Below are positions 26,513-34,731 of a stretch of 64,000 nucleotides of DNA, in pieces; the first letter of the stretch is position 1, and every line of letters starts with the position of its first letter. The stretch covers positions 25,367 to 89,366 of the forward strand of contig JBNLVK010000248.1 of the NCBI GenBank assembly GCA_050618055.1, written 5' to 3'. This DNA comes from CALDCK01 sp050618055. Lineage in GTDB: Bacteria; Myxococcota_A; UBA9160; SMWR01. A program made the translations under genes and the position numbers. The notes beneath the pieces were generated by a model. It did no database searches. It was not told the origin of the DNA and saw nothing but the letters and a program-made list of their open reading frames with translations.

Positions 26513-28018
26513 ATGTCCAGACCGCCCCAGCACGATCCCGATCGCGACAGCGACGCGCCCCCGGCCGAGTCCCCGGCCACACCGCGTGAACGCGAGCGGC
26601 GGGTCGAGTCGGAGTGGCTCCACGAGGTCCACGACCTGCTGGGCAGCGAGCGGAAGCCGCGCCCCCGACGGCCTCCCCAGCGCAGGCGGGCCGCCGTCGG
26701 ACCGCGGGTGGTGGTCTGCGACGAGGGCGAGCTCGACGACGTCTGCCAGCTGCTCGGCCGACTGGGCGAGACGCCGCTGCGCCTGCGTCCCGCCGACCTG
26801 TCCGAGCTGCGCGACTGGGAGCGCCCCAGCCGCCTGCTGGTGACACCGGTGCGGGTCGCGCTCTCCGAGAACCTGCCGCTGTCCAACGGCCCGGACGCCA
26901 GCGTGTCGATCGCGGTCGCCGACAGCGACGCCCAGTCCCAGTGCACGGCCATGCTGCGCCGCGGCTTCGACTACGTGGTGCGCCGGCCGGTACACCCCGA
27001 GGCGCTGCGCCTGCTGGTCATGCAGGTACTGTGGCGGGGTCGCGAGCACCGGGGCGTGGCTCGCTTTCCGTTCGGCGCCGACATCCGCTGGCGCCAGGGC
27101 CTGCACACCGGTCGCTGCACGATGATCGAGATCTCGGCCCACGGCTGTCGACTGATGACCCGCCAGCCGTTCAAGCTGGGCGATCGCATCCACCTGCGCG
27201 TGCCGGCCGCGCTCACCGGATCGCGCAGCCTGCGCCTGCGGGGCCGCGTCGTGCGGCGCGATCGGCTGACGAGCGACGGCGGTCCGGAGCCGCGGGTGGC
27301 CGTGCAGTTCGAGCGACTCTCGGCGCGCAACGTGGCCCACCTGGACGCGCTGCTCGCGGAGCGCGCCAGCGGTCCGGCGGTGATGGGCGGAGACCCGGCG
27401 GCCGGCGGGCTGCGCCGCGAGCTCGGTCGGCGGCGCTCCGGCTTCCTCAGCCTGGGCCAGAGCGAGGAGCCCGAGGCGGCGGAGCCGCCCCAGGCCCAGG
27501 CGCCGGATCTCGAGCGGCGCCGCCAGCCGCGGGGCGCCTGGCCGCACGAGCTGGTGTCGCTGGATCGGGAGACCGACCGGGTGCTCCACACGCTGCTCGG
27601 CTCGGACCTGTCGGTGGGCGGCGTGCGCGTCGAGCCGAACCCGCTGCTGCGCCTGGGCGACCGGCTGCGTCTCGCCCTCTACGACGCCGGCAGCGCCGAG
27701 CCGCTGGTGGTCGAGGCGCGGGTGGCCCACGACGGCGGTCGCTCCGGTGTCGGCCTGGTGTTCCTGGATCCGCCCGACGCGATCCGCGAGCGGCTGCGCG
27801 CCATGGTCGAGTCGTTGCCGCCGGTGTCCTCGCTGTCGAAGGACGACGCGAAGCCCGAGGGTGTGGTGCTGGGCGAGATCATGACCACCGGGACCCTGCC
27901 CGGCGCCGCCTCAGCCGCCGGCCAGGACGATGCGCGACAGGCCGAGCACGGCGATGGCGCAGCCGAGCACCACGACGAAGAAGCCGAGCCCGCCCGCGAC
28001 GAACCAGCGCAGGACTGA
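26513..28018 (+). CDS. Double PilZ-domain protein (c-di-GMP effector)
   Basis: 501 residues. Residues 60-175 look like a degenerate receiver-like or Rossmann segment (VGPRVVVCDEGELDDVCQLL). The first PilZ domain (about 180-290) is degenerate, with EISAHG in place of DxSxxG. The second (about 340-435) has the full c-di-GMP motif: RRRQPR, then DLSVGG. The protein should sense c-di-GMP in the cytoplasm. The Glu/Asp/Gln-rich tail after about residue 465 lies opposite the 3' end of the convergent membrane-protein gene (108-bp overlap) and may not be functional. The ATG follows GGGAAGACG. The divergent VWA gene is 101 bp away. Target of the effector unknown. Confidence 0.82.
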   Translation: MSRPPQHDPDRDSDAPPAESPATPRERERRVESEWLHEVHDLLGSERKPRPRRPPQRRRAAVGPRVVVCDEGELDDVCQLLGRLGETPLRLRPADLSELRDWERPSRLLVTPVRVALSENLPLSNGPDASVSIAVADSDAQSQCTAMLRRGFDYVVRRPVHPEALRLLVMQVLWRGREHRGVARFPFGADIRWRQGLHTGRCTMIEISAHGCRLMTRQPFKLGDRIHLRVPAALTGSRSLRLRGRVVRRDRLTSDGGPEPRVAVQFERLSARNVAHLDALLAERASGPAVMGGDPAAGGLRRELGRRRSGFLSLGQSEEPEAAEPPQAQAPDLERRRQPRGAWPHELVSLDRETDRVLHTLLGSDLSVGGVRVEPNPLLRLGDRLRLALYDAGSAEPLVVEARVAHDGGRSGVGLVFLDPPDAIRERLRAMVESLPPVSSLSKDDAKPEGVVLGEIMTTGTLPGAASAAGQDDARQAEHGDGAAEHHDEEAEPARDEPAQD

Positions 28019-28276
28019 GCGGCGCTCCCCTTCCAGGAGCTGGATGTGGAGCGCCACCGGGTGGATCCACCAGCGCCCGGGCAACGGCCCGTGCGGACGC
28101 AGCGCCCGGTAGAGCGCGACGTGGTACCAGAAGCCGGTGGGGACGCCGACTGCCAGGCCCGCGGCGGTGACGATGCCGCCGGCCTGGAGCAGCACGTCGG
28201 GCGGCACCAGGGTGCCCGCCAGCGTGGCGCCGCCCAGCAGCGCGAGGGTGCCCAGGACGAGCAGGGTCTCGATCAC
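27911..28276 (-). CDS. Small integral membrane protein, unknown function
   Basis: 121 residues with three hydrophobic segments, about residues 2-20, 30-50 and 88-115, separated by a loop containing GPLPGRWWIHPVALHIQLLE. The alternating hydrophobic pattern is consistent with inner-membrane insertion. No family is recognised. It lies 39 bp after the zinc-ribbon membrane protein gene, in the same direction, so the two probably form an operon. Its 3' end overlaps the tail of the convergent PilZ gene by 108 bp. Confidence 0.6.
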   Translation of the reverse strand: MIETLLVLGTLALLGGATLAGTLVPPDVLLQAGGIVTAAGLAVGVPTGFWYHVALYRALRPHGPLPGRWWIHPVALHIQLLEGERRSVLRWFVAGGLGFFVVVLGCAIAVLGLSRIVLAGG

Positions 28277-28315
28277 CCGAGCCGGATCGACGCCGCGCGC
28301 GTCCGGCTGAAGGAC

Positions 28316-28849
28316 CTACAGCCGCTCGATGTGCAGGCGGCGGCCGCTCTCGTCCCAGGCCTCCACGCCCAGCCAGCGCCCGCGCGTGCGCAGGATCTGC
28401 TGGAGCTGCCAGCCCACCCACGCGGCACACAGCAGGAAGCCCCCGCTGGCGGCCTGGAGCGCCTGGGCCTCCGGAGTGACGTCGAGCAGGCCCAGCAGCC
28501 AGGCCGCCCCGGCGAAGGCCGACGCCAGCGCCGCTAGCGCGCCCTGGCGCAGGCGACCGCGCGGCGATCCGAGGGACGTGGGCCAGGCGAAGGGCGCCGC
28601 CGGCGACAGCACGCGTGCGCCGGTGGAGGCCACGGCCTGGGGCGCGTTGCGCGCGGCCGAGGCCCGCGACTCGCGCATCAGGGCGCCGCTGCCGCACTGC
28701 GGGCAGATCTTCTGACGGCGCAGGTGACGCCACCAGCAGTAGACGAGACCGGGCACGGCCAGGCAGGCCCACGCCAGCAGCTCCACCCGGTCCGAGCCCT
28801 CGAGCAGGGTGTCGGGCGTGCCTACGTGGAGGCAGTCGGTGCAGAGCAT
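28316..28849 (-). CDS. Membrane protein with a split zinc ribbon, unknown function
   Basis: 177 residues. Two CxxC pairs, MLCTDC at the N-terminus and ICPQCG near residue 49, could bind zinc; a hydrophobic segment (about 22-40) lies between them, so the two pairs would sit around a short membrane dip or hairpin. Two more hydrophobic segments occupy about 95-140. The start is taken at the ATG just before the first CxxC; no Shine-Dalgarno site is obvious. No family is recognised with confidence. It precedes the small membrane protein gene and may be co-transcribed with it. Confidence 0.6.
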   Translation of the reverse strand: MLCTDCLHVGTPDTLLEGSDRVELLAWACLAVPGLVYCWWRHLRRQKICPQCGSGALMRESRASAARNAPQAVASTGARVLSPAAPFAWPTSLGSPRGRLRQGALAALASAFAGAAWLLGLLDVTPEAQALQAASGGFLLCAAWVGWQLQQILRTRGRWLGVEAWDESGRRLHIERL

Positions 28850-29142
28850 GCGGAGTGCCACGGTCGGTCCTCGATCCCGTCGATCCTGCTGTGAAGTGTC
28901 ATTGAAACCGCGTTTGTGGCCCGATCGGCGCGGGCCGCTCCCCGTGTTCGCACCTGCCTTCATCGCTGAACCCCCTCTGTATGCGATGGCTGCTTCAGCG
29001 ATCGGCAGGCCGGGCCCCGAACTTTTGGGTCTTCTTCGGAAAAATCCGCTCGGCCGGGCAGCCCTGCCCCGGGGGGCCGCGGTTGCCGGCGGGCCGGGGC
29101 CCCCATAGCCTTTGGCCCTTCGAACCGCGGAAGGAGGGGGAC
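28850..29142. other. Divergent intergenic region
   Basis: This 293-bp gap separates the zinc-ribbon membrane gene (minus) from the SPFH gene (plus) and should hold both promoters. It includes a less GC-rich stretch near 28890-28910 and another near 29020-29050. A GC-rich hairpin (GGGGGCC paired with GGCCCCC) lies near 29070-29105, just before the SPFH ribosome site. No operator or RNA family is recognised. Confidence 0.4.
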
Positions 29143-29937
29143 GTGGAGCGGAACTACGTGCGTGGGGTGCGCCTGGCTGCACTGGTGGCCTTCGCCTTGT
29201 CGACGACGGCCTGCGTGATCATCGAGGACGGCGAGGTGGGCGTCCTGAAGAGCTTCGGCGCGATCTCGGACGAGCCGGTGGGGCAGGGGGTCTCGTTCCA
29301 GATCCCGGTGGCCCGCCAGATCGAGACCTGGAACGTGAAGCTCCAGGAGATCAAGGAGACGGCCCAGGTGCCGTCGTCCGAGGGCCTGATCGTGGGCCTC
29401 GACGCCTCGCTGTTGTTCCGGGTGCGCGCAGACAGCGCTCCGCTGATCCGCAAGACGATCGGCTGGAACTACGTCGATCGCGTGATCACGCCCTACTTCC
29501 GCAACGGCCTGCGCGACGTGGTCAGCGGCTACCAGGTGAAGAACATCTACGCCGAAGAGGGCCGCCGCGAGATCGCCGCCAAGCTGAGCGAGTTCCTGAA
29601 GACCAACCTGGAGCCCAATGGCATCGACGTGGTCGACGTGCTGCTGCGCGACGTGAAGCTGCCCCAGCGCTTCCGCGAGAGCATCGAGGCCAAGCTCACC
29701 GCCGAGCAGAAGGTGGCCCAGAAGCAGTTCGAGCTGGAGCAGGCGAAGAAGGAGGCCGAGATCGAGATCGCGCGGGCCGAGGGTGCCGCCAAGGCCCAGG
29801 AGATCGTGCGCTCGACCCTGTCGGACTCGTACCTCTCGTACCTGTGGATCAAGACGCTGAACGAGAACCCCAACGTGATCTACGTGGCGACCGAGGCGAA
29901 CATGCCGCTGTTCCGCACGACGATGGGGCAGAAGTAG
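29143..29937 (+). CDS. SPFH/prohibitin-family protein
   Basis: 264 residues. An N-terminal hydrophobic segment ends in STTAC, which could be a weak lipobox or simply a membrane anchor. The SPFH (band 7) domain follows with GEVGVLKSFG and the family pattern GLIVGLDASLLFRVR. A long charged helix (about 195-235, with AEQKVAQKQFELEQAKKEAE) is the usual coiled coil. Such proteins form ring-like membrane scaffolds and often control membrane proteases. GTG 29143 is preferred because AAGGAGG lies 5 bases upstream and no ATG precedes the domain. The next gene, a glycosyltransferase, starts 14 bp downstream but is functionally unrelated on its face. Confidence 0.85.
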   Translation: MERNYVRGVRLAALVAFALSTTACVIIEDGEVGVLKSFGAISDEPVGQGVSFQIPVARQIETWNVKLQEIKETAQVPSSEGLIVGLDASLLFRVRADSAPLIRKTIGWNYVDRVITPYFRNGLRDVVSGYQVKNIYAEEGRREIAAKLSEFLKTNLEPNGIDVVDVLLRDVKLPQRFRESIEAKLTAEQKVAQKQFELEQAKKEAEIEIARAEGAAKAQEIVRSTLSDSYLSYLWIKTLNENPNVIYVATEANMPLFRTTMGQK

Positions 29938-29951
29938 CGGCGAGCCCGCCC

Positions 29952-31736
29952 ATGCTTCAGCGCGCGGCCGGTCCGGTGGCGCTGGCCGTGCTCTTCCTGG
30001 GTCTGCTGGCGACCAGCTTCCGCAAGTGGACGGACGTGCACGTCGACTTCGGGAGCGAGCTGTACATCGCCTGGCGGATCGCCGAAGGCGAGCACCTCTA
30101 CCGCGACCTCGCCCATCGCAACGGTCCGCTGTCCCACTACTGGAACGGGCTGCTGTTCCGCACCTTCGGCGTGTCGCTCACCACGCTGGTCGTAGCGAAC
30201 CTGGCGGTGCTGGCGGGCATTGCCGCCATGCTCTGGCGCGGCATCGCCCGCGCCTGCGACCGCACCACCGCCACGGCCTGCGTGGCCGTGATGCTGGGCG
30301 TCTTCGCCTTCGGCCAGTACAGCCAGATCGGCAACTACAACTACGTCACGCCCTACCACCACCACCAGACCCACGGCCTGGCCCTGGGGCTGGCGACGCT
30401 GCTGTGCTTCGACGCCGCCACCCGCCGCGCGTCGCTGCGCTGGCTGGCCCTCGCCGGACTCTGCACCGGTGCCGTCTTCCTGACCAAGGCCGAGCTGTTC
30501 GTGCCGCTGGCGGGCGCGGCGGCGGTGGCCTTCGCCGCGCGGGGTCTGGGCGTCTGGCGGACCCGGGCGGGCGCGGGCTGCGAGCTCGCCGTCTTCGCCG
30601 GCGCGGCGCTGCTGCCGGTGGTGGGCCTGGGGCTCTGGCTCGCCGCGCAGATGCCGCCCTCCCAGGCGCTGCGGGGCCTGGCGGGAAACTGGGTGCACCT
30701 CGCGGGCGTCGGCAGCGACACCTTCTACCGGCACAACGCCGGCCTGGACCACCCGGTGGGCAACGCCCGGCGCGTGCTGGCCGCGACCGGCGTGCTGGTC
30801 GTGACCGGGGGCCTCCTCTACGCGCTCGACCGGCTGGCGGCGCCGCTGCGGGACCGGCGCTGGCTGCCCGCGGCCGCCGGTCTCGCACTCTTCGCGGCGC
30901 TGCTGGCCGCACCCGTTCCGTGGTGGAAGGCGGCGCCGGCGCTGCCGGTGGTGGGGACCGTCGCCGTCGCGGCGCTGGCTCTCGCGTGCCTGCGCACGGC
31001 CGACTCGGAGCGCCGCCAGCATCTTCTTCCGCAGCTCCTGTTCGCGGTCTACGCCACCGGACTGCTCGGCAAGATCGCGCTCGCGTCGCGCTTCGACTGG
31101 TACGGCTTCGTGCTGGCCATGCCGGCGACCCTGCTGCTGGTGGCGGCCGGCGTCCACGGGCTGCCCGCCTGGCGGCGCGAGCGGGCCGGCGCCGGGCGGG
31201 TGGCGCGGGCGCTGGCGCTGGCCACCGTGGCGGCGGCCGGCGTGTTCTTCGTGACCGTGTCGGGCCGCCACTACGCCGCGCGCACCTTCGTGCTGGGAAG
31301 CGGGGGCGACCGGATGCTGGCGCGCGGTCCGGACCGCTCGCCGCGCCCCGCGCTGCGGGCCCGCACCCTGGACGACCTGGCCAGACGCGCCCGGCCGGGC
31401 GAGACGCTTCTGGTACTGCCTGAGGGGGTGTCTCTCAACTACTGGCTGCGAATGCGGAATCCGTCCCGGTTCCATCTCTTCCTGCCGACCGAGATCGCGG
31501 CCTTCGGCGAGCCCGCCATGCTGGCCGACCTGGCGGCCCACCCGCCCGACTACGTGGTGCTCGTGCACCGCCTGTGGAAGGAGTTCGGCACCGGGCCGTT
31601 CGGCCAGGATCCGCGCAACGGGAAGGCCCTGCGCGCCTGGGTCGACGCGAACTACCGGCGCGTCTCGGGCTTCGGTGCCGAGCCCTTCGGCCCCGACGGC
31701 TTCGGCACGGTCGTGCTCGAGCGCTCCGACCGGTAG
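29952..31736 (+). CDS. Polytopic GT-C-like glycosyltransferase or membrane protein
   Basis: 594 residues with about ten hydrophobic segments in the first 430 residues and a soluble C-terminal domain. The first periplasmic loop has VDFGSELYIAWRIAEGEHLY, which resembles the loop that carries the catalytic acidic residues in GT39/GT83-type polyprenyl-sugar glycosyltransferases (Asp/Glu). A histidine-rich loop, PYHHHQTHG, lies near residue 138. Such enzymes use polyprenyl-phosphate sugars outside the membrane. The next two genes on the opposite strand encode similar proteins, so this is a small GT-C cluster. The 3' end overlaps the convergent glycosyltransferase gene by 85 bp. Donor and acceptor are unknown. 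Confidence 0.65.
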   Translation: MLQRAAGPVALAVLFLGLLATSFRKWTDVHVDFGSELYIAWRIAEGEHLYRDLAHRNGPLSHYWNGLLFRTFGVSLTTLVVANLAVLAGIAAMLWRGIARACDRTTATACVAVMLGVFAFGQYSQIGNYNYVTPYHHHQTHGLALGLATLLCFDAATRRASLRWLALAGLCTGAVFLTKAELFVPLAGAAAVAFAARGLGVWRTRAGAGCELAVFAGAALLPVVGLGLWLAAQMPPSQALRGLAGNWVHLAGVGSDTFYRHNAGLDHPVGNARRVLAATGVLVVTGGLLYALDRLAAPLRDRRWLPAAAGLALFAALLAAPVPWWKAAPALPVVGTVAVAALALACLRTADSERRQHLLPQLLFAVYATGLLGKIALASRFDWYGFVLAMPATLLLVAAGVHGLPAWRRERAGAGRVARALALATVAAAGVFFVTVSGRHYAARTFVLGSGGDRMLARGPDRSPRPALRARTLDDLARRARPGETLLVLPEGVSLNYWLRMRNPSRFHLFLPTEIAAFGEPAMLADLAAHPPDYVVLVHRLWKEFGTGPFGQDPRNGKALRAWVDANYRRVSGFGAEPFGPDGFGTVVLERSDR

Positions 31737-33136
31737 AGCGCCCAGTAGAAGCCGGAGATCGCGGCGTGGTCGTACTCGCGGACCAGGCGGAAGCGGCGAC
31801 CCTCGCTGTCGCGGATCGCCGGCCGCGGCCGCTCGGGGCGCTGCGCCGCGTGCAGGATCCACCACTCCACCCCGTCGCGCTGGGCGCGCGCCCGCGGCAC
31901 GTACGCGATGCGACCGCGGGCCTCCGGCAGGCGCGCCGCGTAGAAGCGCAGCACCGATCCGGTGCGGAAGTCGTGGTCGCTCGAGACGCGCGCCGGCGCG
32001 TCGGGTCCGGCCTCGCGCGCAATGAGCTGCGTGGCCTCGCGGAAGCCGCCCCGGCCGTGCTCGAGGAAGGCCAGCGTGTGCGCCGTGTTTCCCACCACGA
32101 ACAGCAGCGCGCCGGCACCGAACGCCACGCGTGCGCCGCGCCCGCGCAGCCCCGCTTCGGGCAGCAGCTCGCAGAGCGCCACGATCCACAGCGTGAGACC
32201 GATCAGGAAGTAGCGGACGGCCACGACCTCGGGCTGGAGGACCGCGAAGACCAGGGCGGGCGCCAGCACCACGGTCACCCCGTCGCCGAGCCAGCGCCCG
32301 TCGCCGGCGCGGAAGCGGCGGCGCAGCGCGACGGCGAAGCCCAGCGCGAAGAGCGCGCCCACCGGGAGCGCCAGCCAGGGCGTGAGCGGAGCTCCGAAGG
32401 CGAAGCCGAAGGTGCGCGTCGCCAGGGCCACCGCGTCGGTCGGGTTTCCCGCCCCGACGAACAGGTGGCGCAGGTCCACCCAGGCGAGCGCGGCGAGCAC
32501 GACCGCGGGCAGGGCGTGCAGGGCGACGAGCCGTCGCAGCGGTCGGCCCGCGGCCAGGCGGCGCACCTCCCAGACCGACTGGGCCAGCGCGCCCGCCCAG
32601 TAGAACGCGAAGCCCAGATGGGCGAGCAGGCCCAGGGCGACGCAGGCTCCGAAGCCCAGCGCGGGCGCGCTGCTGCCGGTGGCCAGCGCGCGGCGCAGGC
32701 AGAGCTGCGCCGCCAGGGCGAAGGCCACGGCCAGGGCGTAGCCGCGCGCCTCGACCGCGAAGTGGACGAGCGGGAACGAGAGCAGGGTCGCGACCGCGGC
32801 CGCCCGTGCCGCACGGCGGCTGGTCGGCCAGGCCAGGGCCGCGGCCAGCGGGATCGTCGCCACGCCGGCCAGGAACGACGGCAGGCGGTGGAGCAGTGGA
32901 TCCGCCTCGGGGCCGAGGGCCACCATCCAGAGCGTCACCAGGTGGTGGTTGTTCGAGTGGTGGATGCCGGTGAAGACGCCGGCCCAGCCGTCGAGCCCGG
33001 CCGCCAGGTCGATGCTCCAGATCTCGTCGAGCCAGAAGTCGGCGGGCAGCACCAGGGCGCGCAGGACGGCGCCCAGCAGCGTGGCCAGCGCGATGGCGGC
33101 GACCGAGCGCCGCGGATCGTCCCGGTTCCAGGTCAT
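31652..33136 (-). CDS. GT39-like polytopic glycosyltransferase
   Basis: 494 residues with about ten hydrophobic segments. The first loop has FWLDEIWSIDLA with the Asp37-Glu38 pair typical of GT-C enzymes of the ArnT/PMT (GT39/GT83) group, followed by HHSNNHHL. The soluble C-terminal part ends with ISGFYWALYRSER. It probably transfers a sugar from a polyprenyl-phosphate donor to an envelope acceptor. The ATG overlaps the stop of the upstream GT gene (ATGA), so the two are translationally coupled. The last 85 bp run opposite the end of the convergent gene, and the Ser/Pro/Lys tail there may be non-essential. Substrate unknown. Confidence 0.75.
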   Translation of the reverse strand: MTWNRDDPRRSVAAIALATLLGAVLRALVLPADFWLDEIWSIDLAAGLDGWAGVFTGIHHSNNHHLVTLWMVALGPEADPLLHRLPSFLAGVATIPLAAALAWPTSRRAARAAAVATLLSFPLVHFAVEARGYALAVAFALAAQLCLRRALATGSSAPALGFGACVALGLLAHLGFAFYWAGALAQSVWEVRRLAAGRPLRRLVALHALPAVVLAALAWVDLRHLFVGAGNPTDAVALATRTFGFAFGAPLTPWLALPVGALFALGFAVALRRRFRAGDGRWLGDGVTVVLAPALVFAVLQPEVVAVRYFLIGLTLWIVALCELLPEAGLRGRGARVAFGAGALLFVVGNTAHTLAFLEHGRGGFREATQLIAREAGPDAPARVSSDHDFRTGSVLRFYAARLPEARGRIAYVPRARAQRDGVEWWILHAAQRPERPRPAIRDSEGRRFRLVREYDHAAISGFYWALYRSERSSTTVPKPSGPKGSAPKPETRR

Positions 33137-34674
33137 CGCACCCGCTCGAACACGACGACCCGCGGCGCGCGCGGCGACGCGGGACGGAAGCGGTGCAGCG
33201 CCGGGTCCTCCCGGTTCTCGAAGGGCAGGTCGGGCGCGTCCAGCCGGTGGCGCACGAAGGCGTCGGGCCGGCGCCCGATCTCCGCCGCGAAGGCCTCCTT
33301 CCACTCGCGATCGGCGCGGGTGTTGGTGTGGTGCCGGGGAATGATCCAGCGGGCCGACGCCAGCTCGTCGCGGCCCTCGCCGGTGAGCCCGCCGATCACC
33401 CGGTGGCGCGTATGGAACTTGAGCGGCAGGTCGCCGTAGCTGATGGCGACGACGTCCTCCGCGTCGGCGTTCTCGCGCAGGAAGGCCAGGATGCCCTGGA
33501 TCGGACCGTCCACGTCGCGGGCGGCGAGGGCGCGCAGGTGGTCGGGCAGGGCCGACGTCGCGACCAGGGCCAGCGCCGCGCCGACCGCCAGCACGCGCGA
33601 CATGCGAAACAGCGTGGCCCAGAGCAGGCCGCCCAGCACGAACAGCGGCGGCGCCAGCGGCGCCAGGTAGCGGTAGAACAGGAGCGGCGAGAGCGCCGCC
33701 AGCAGCGCGATGCTCGCCGCGCACAGCACGAGCACCAGCGCGACGTTCGAGCGCAGCCGGGCGTCGAGCGCGAAGAGCGCCTGGCCGCGGCGCCAGCGCA
33801 GCGCGACGGCGACGACGGGCACGAGCAGCCACGCGGGCGACAGGAAGCGGCCCAGCAGCCCCACGTAGTCGAGGCTGAAGCGCAGCCACTTGCCCGCGTC
33901 GAGGACGCTCGCCAGGTAGCCGTCGCCGCCCGGTCGCACGCCGGCGAACCAGACCACCCAGGGCAGGTTCAGCACGGCGACGGCGACGCCCACCCGGGCC
34001 AGCGTCCGCAGGCGGCCCCTCTCGAAGCAGGCGGCGTGCACCGCCAGCCCGACCAGCAGCGTCGCGCAGTAGACGTAGTGGGTGTGGAAGAGCAGGAACG
34101 CGCAGGCGAACAGGGCCAGGCCCGCGCGCCGCGTGCGGCCCGGCCCGAGGGCGCTGTAGGCCCAGGCGCCGCCCAGGAAGAGCGCCGCCGCCAGCGTGTA
34201 GTAGCGGCTCTGGCGGCTGAAGATCAGGAACGGGACCGAGACGGCGCACAGCGCGGCGCCCGCGCCGGCGGCCAGCCGGTCCCGCCACCAGGCGCGGCCC
34301 GTGAGGTAGCAGAGGGCGGTGCACAGGATGCCGGCCAGCGCGAAGGGGAGGCGGGCCGCGAGCGCCGTCTCGCCCAGCAGCGCGAGGGAGGCGGCCGTCA
34401 CGTAGAACGAGAGCCAGGTGTGCCAGCGCCACAGGTGGTCGGCGGCGTACTCCTTGCCGAGCTCCTGGGAGAAGAAGTTCGTGCCGTCGGTTCCGCGCGG
34501 GAGCCCGCCGTCCAGGATCGTGCGCGACACCAGCGCGGTCTGCGCCTCGTCCTGCCAGAGCGGCTGTGCCCCCAGTGCCGGCAGCGTGAGCGCCGCGGCC
34601 AGCGCGCACAGTGCCAGGCAGATCGCGCGATCCCGCGCATCGCTCGCTTCGGAGGCCACGGCGCCGCGCAGCAT
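33133..34674 (-). CDS. GT39-like polytopic glycosyltransferase
   Basis: 513 residues. After the first hydrophobic helix the loop has PLWQDEAQTALVSRTIL with Asp42-Glu43, the acidic pair of the GT-C class. About ten hydrophobic segments follow, and a soluble tail contains DVVAISYGDLPLKF and a basic, Arg-rich end. The layout matches dolichyl/undecaprenyl-phosphate mannosyltransferase-like proteins (GT39). It is the first gene of a coupled pair with 31652-33136 and is divergent from the STT3-like gene. It probably acts in sugar transfer to protein or lipid at the outer face of the inner membrane. Exact donor and acceptor cannot be told. Confidence 0.75.
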   Translation of the reverse strand: MLRGAVASEASDARDRAICLALCALAAALTLPALGAQPLWQDEAQTALVSRTILDGGLPRGTDGTNFFSQELGKEYAADHLWRWHTWLSFYVTAASLALLGETALAARLPFALAGILCTALCYLTGRAWWRDRLAAGAGAALCAVSVPFLIFSRQSRYYTLAAALFLGGAWAYSALGPGRTRRAGLALFACAFLLFHTHYVYCATLLVGLAVHAACFERGRLRTLARVGVAVAVLNLPWVVWFAGVRPGGDGYLASVLDAGKWLRFSLDYVGLLGRFLSPAWLLVPVVAVALRWRRGQALFALDARLRSNVALVLVLCAASIALLAALSPLLFYRYLAPLAPPLFVLGGLLWATLFRMSRVLAVGAALALVATSALPDHLRALAARDVDGPIQGILAFLRENADAEDVVAISYGDLPLKFHTRHRVIGGLTGEGRDELASARWIIPRHHTNTRADREWKEAFAAEIGRRPDAFVRHRLDAPDLPFENREDPALHRFRPASPRAPRVVVFERVR

Positions 34675-34731
34675 AGCAGCGCGCCGATGCTAAGGTCCCT
34701 GGCGCCGCCGCAGCGCGGTGGCGCGATCGCC

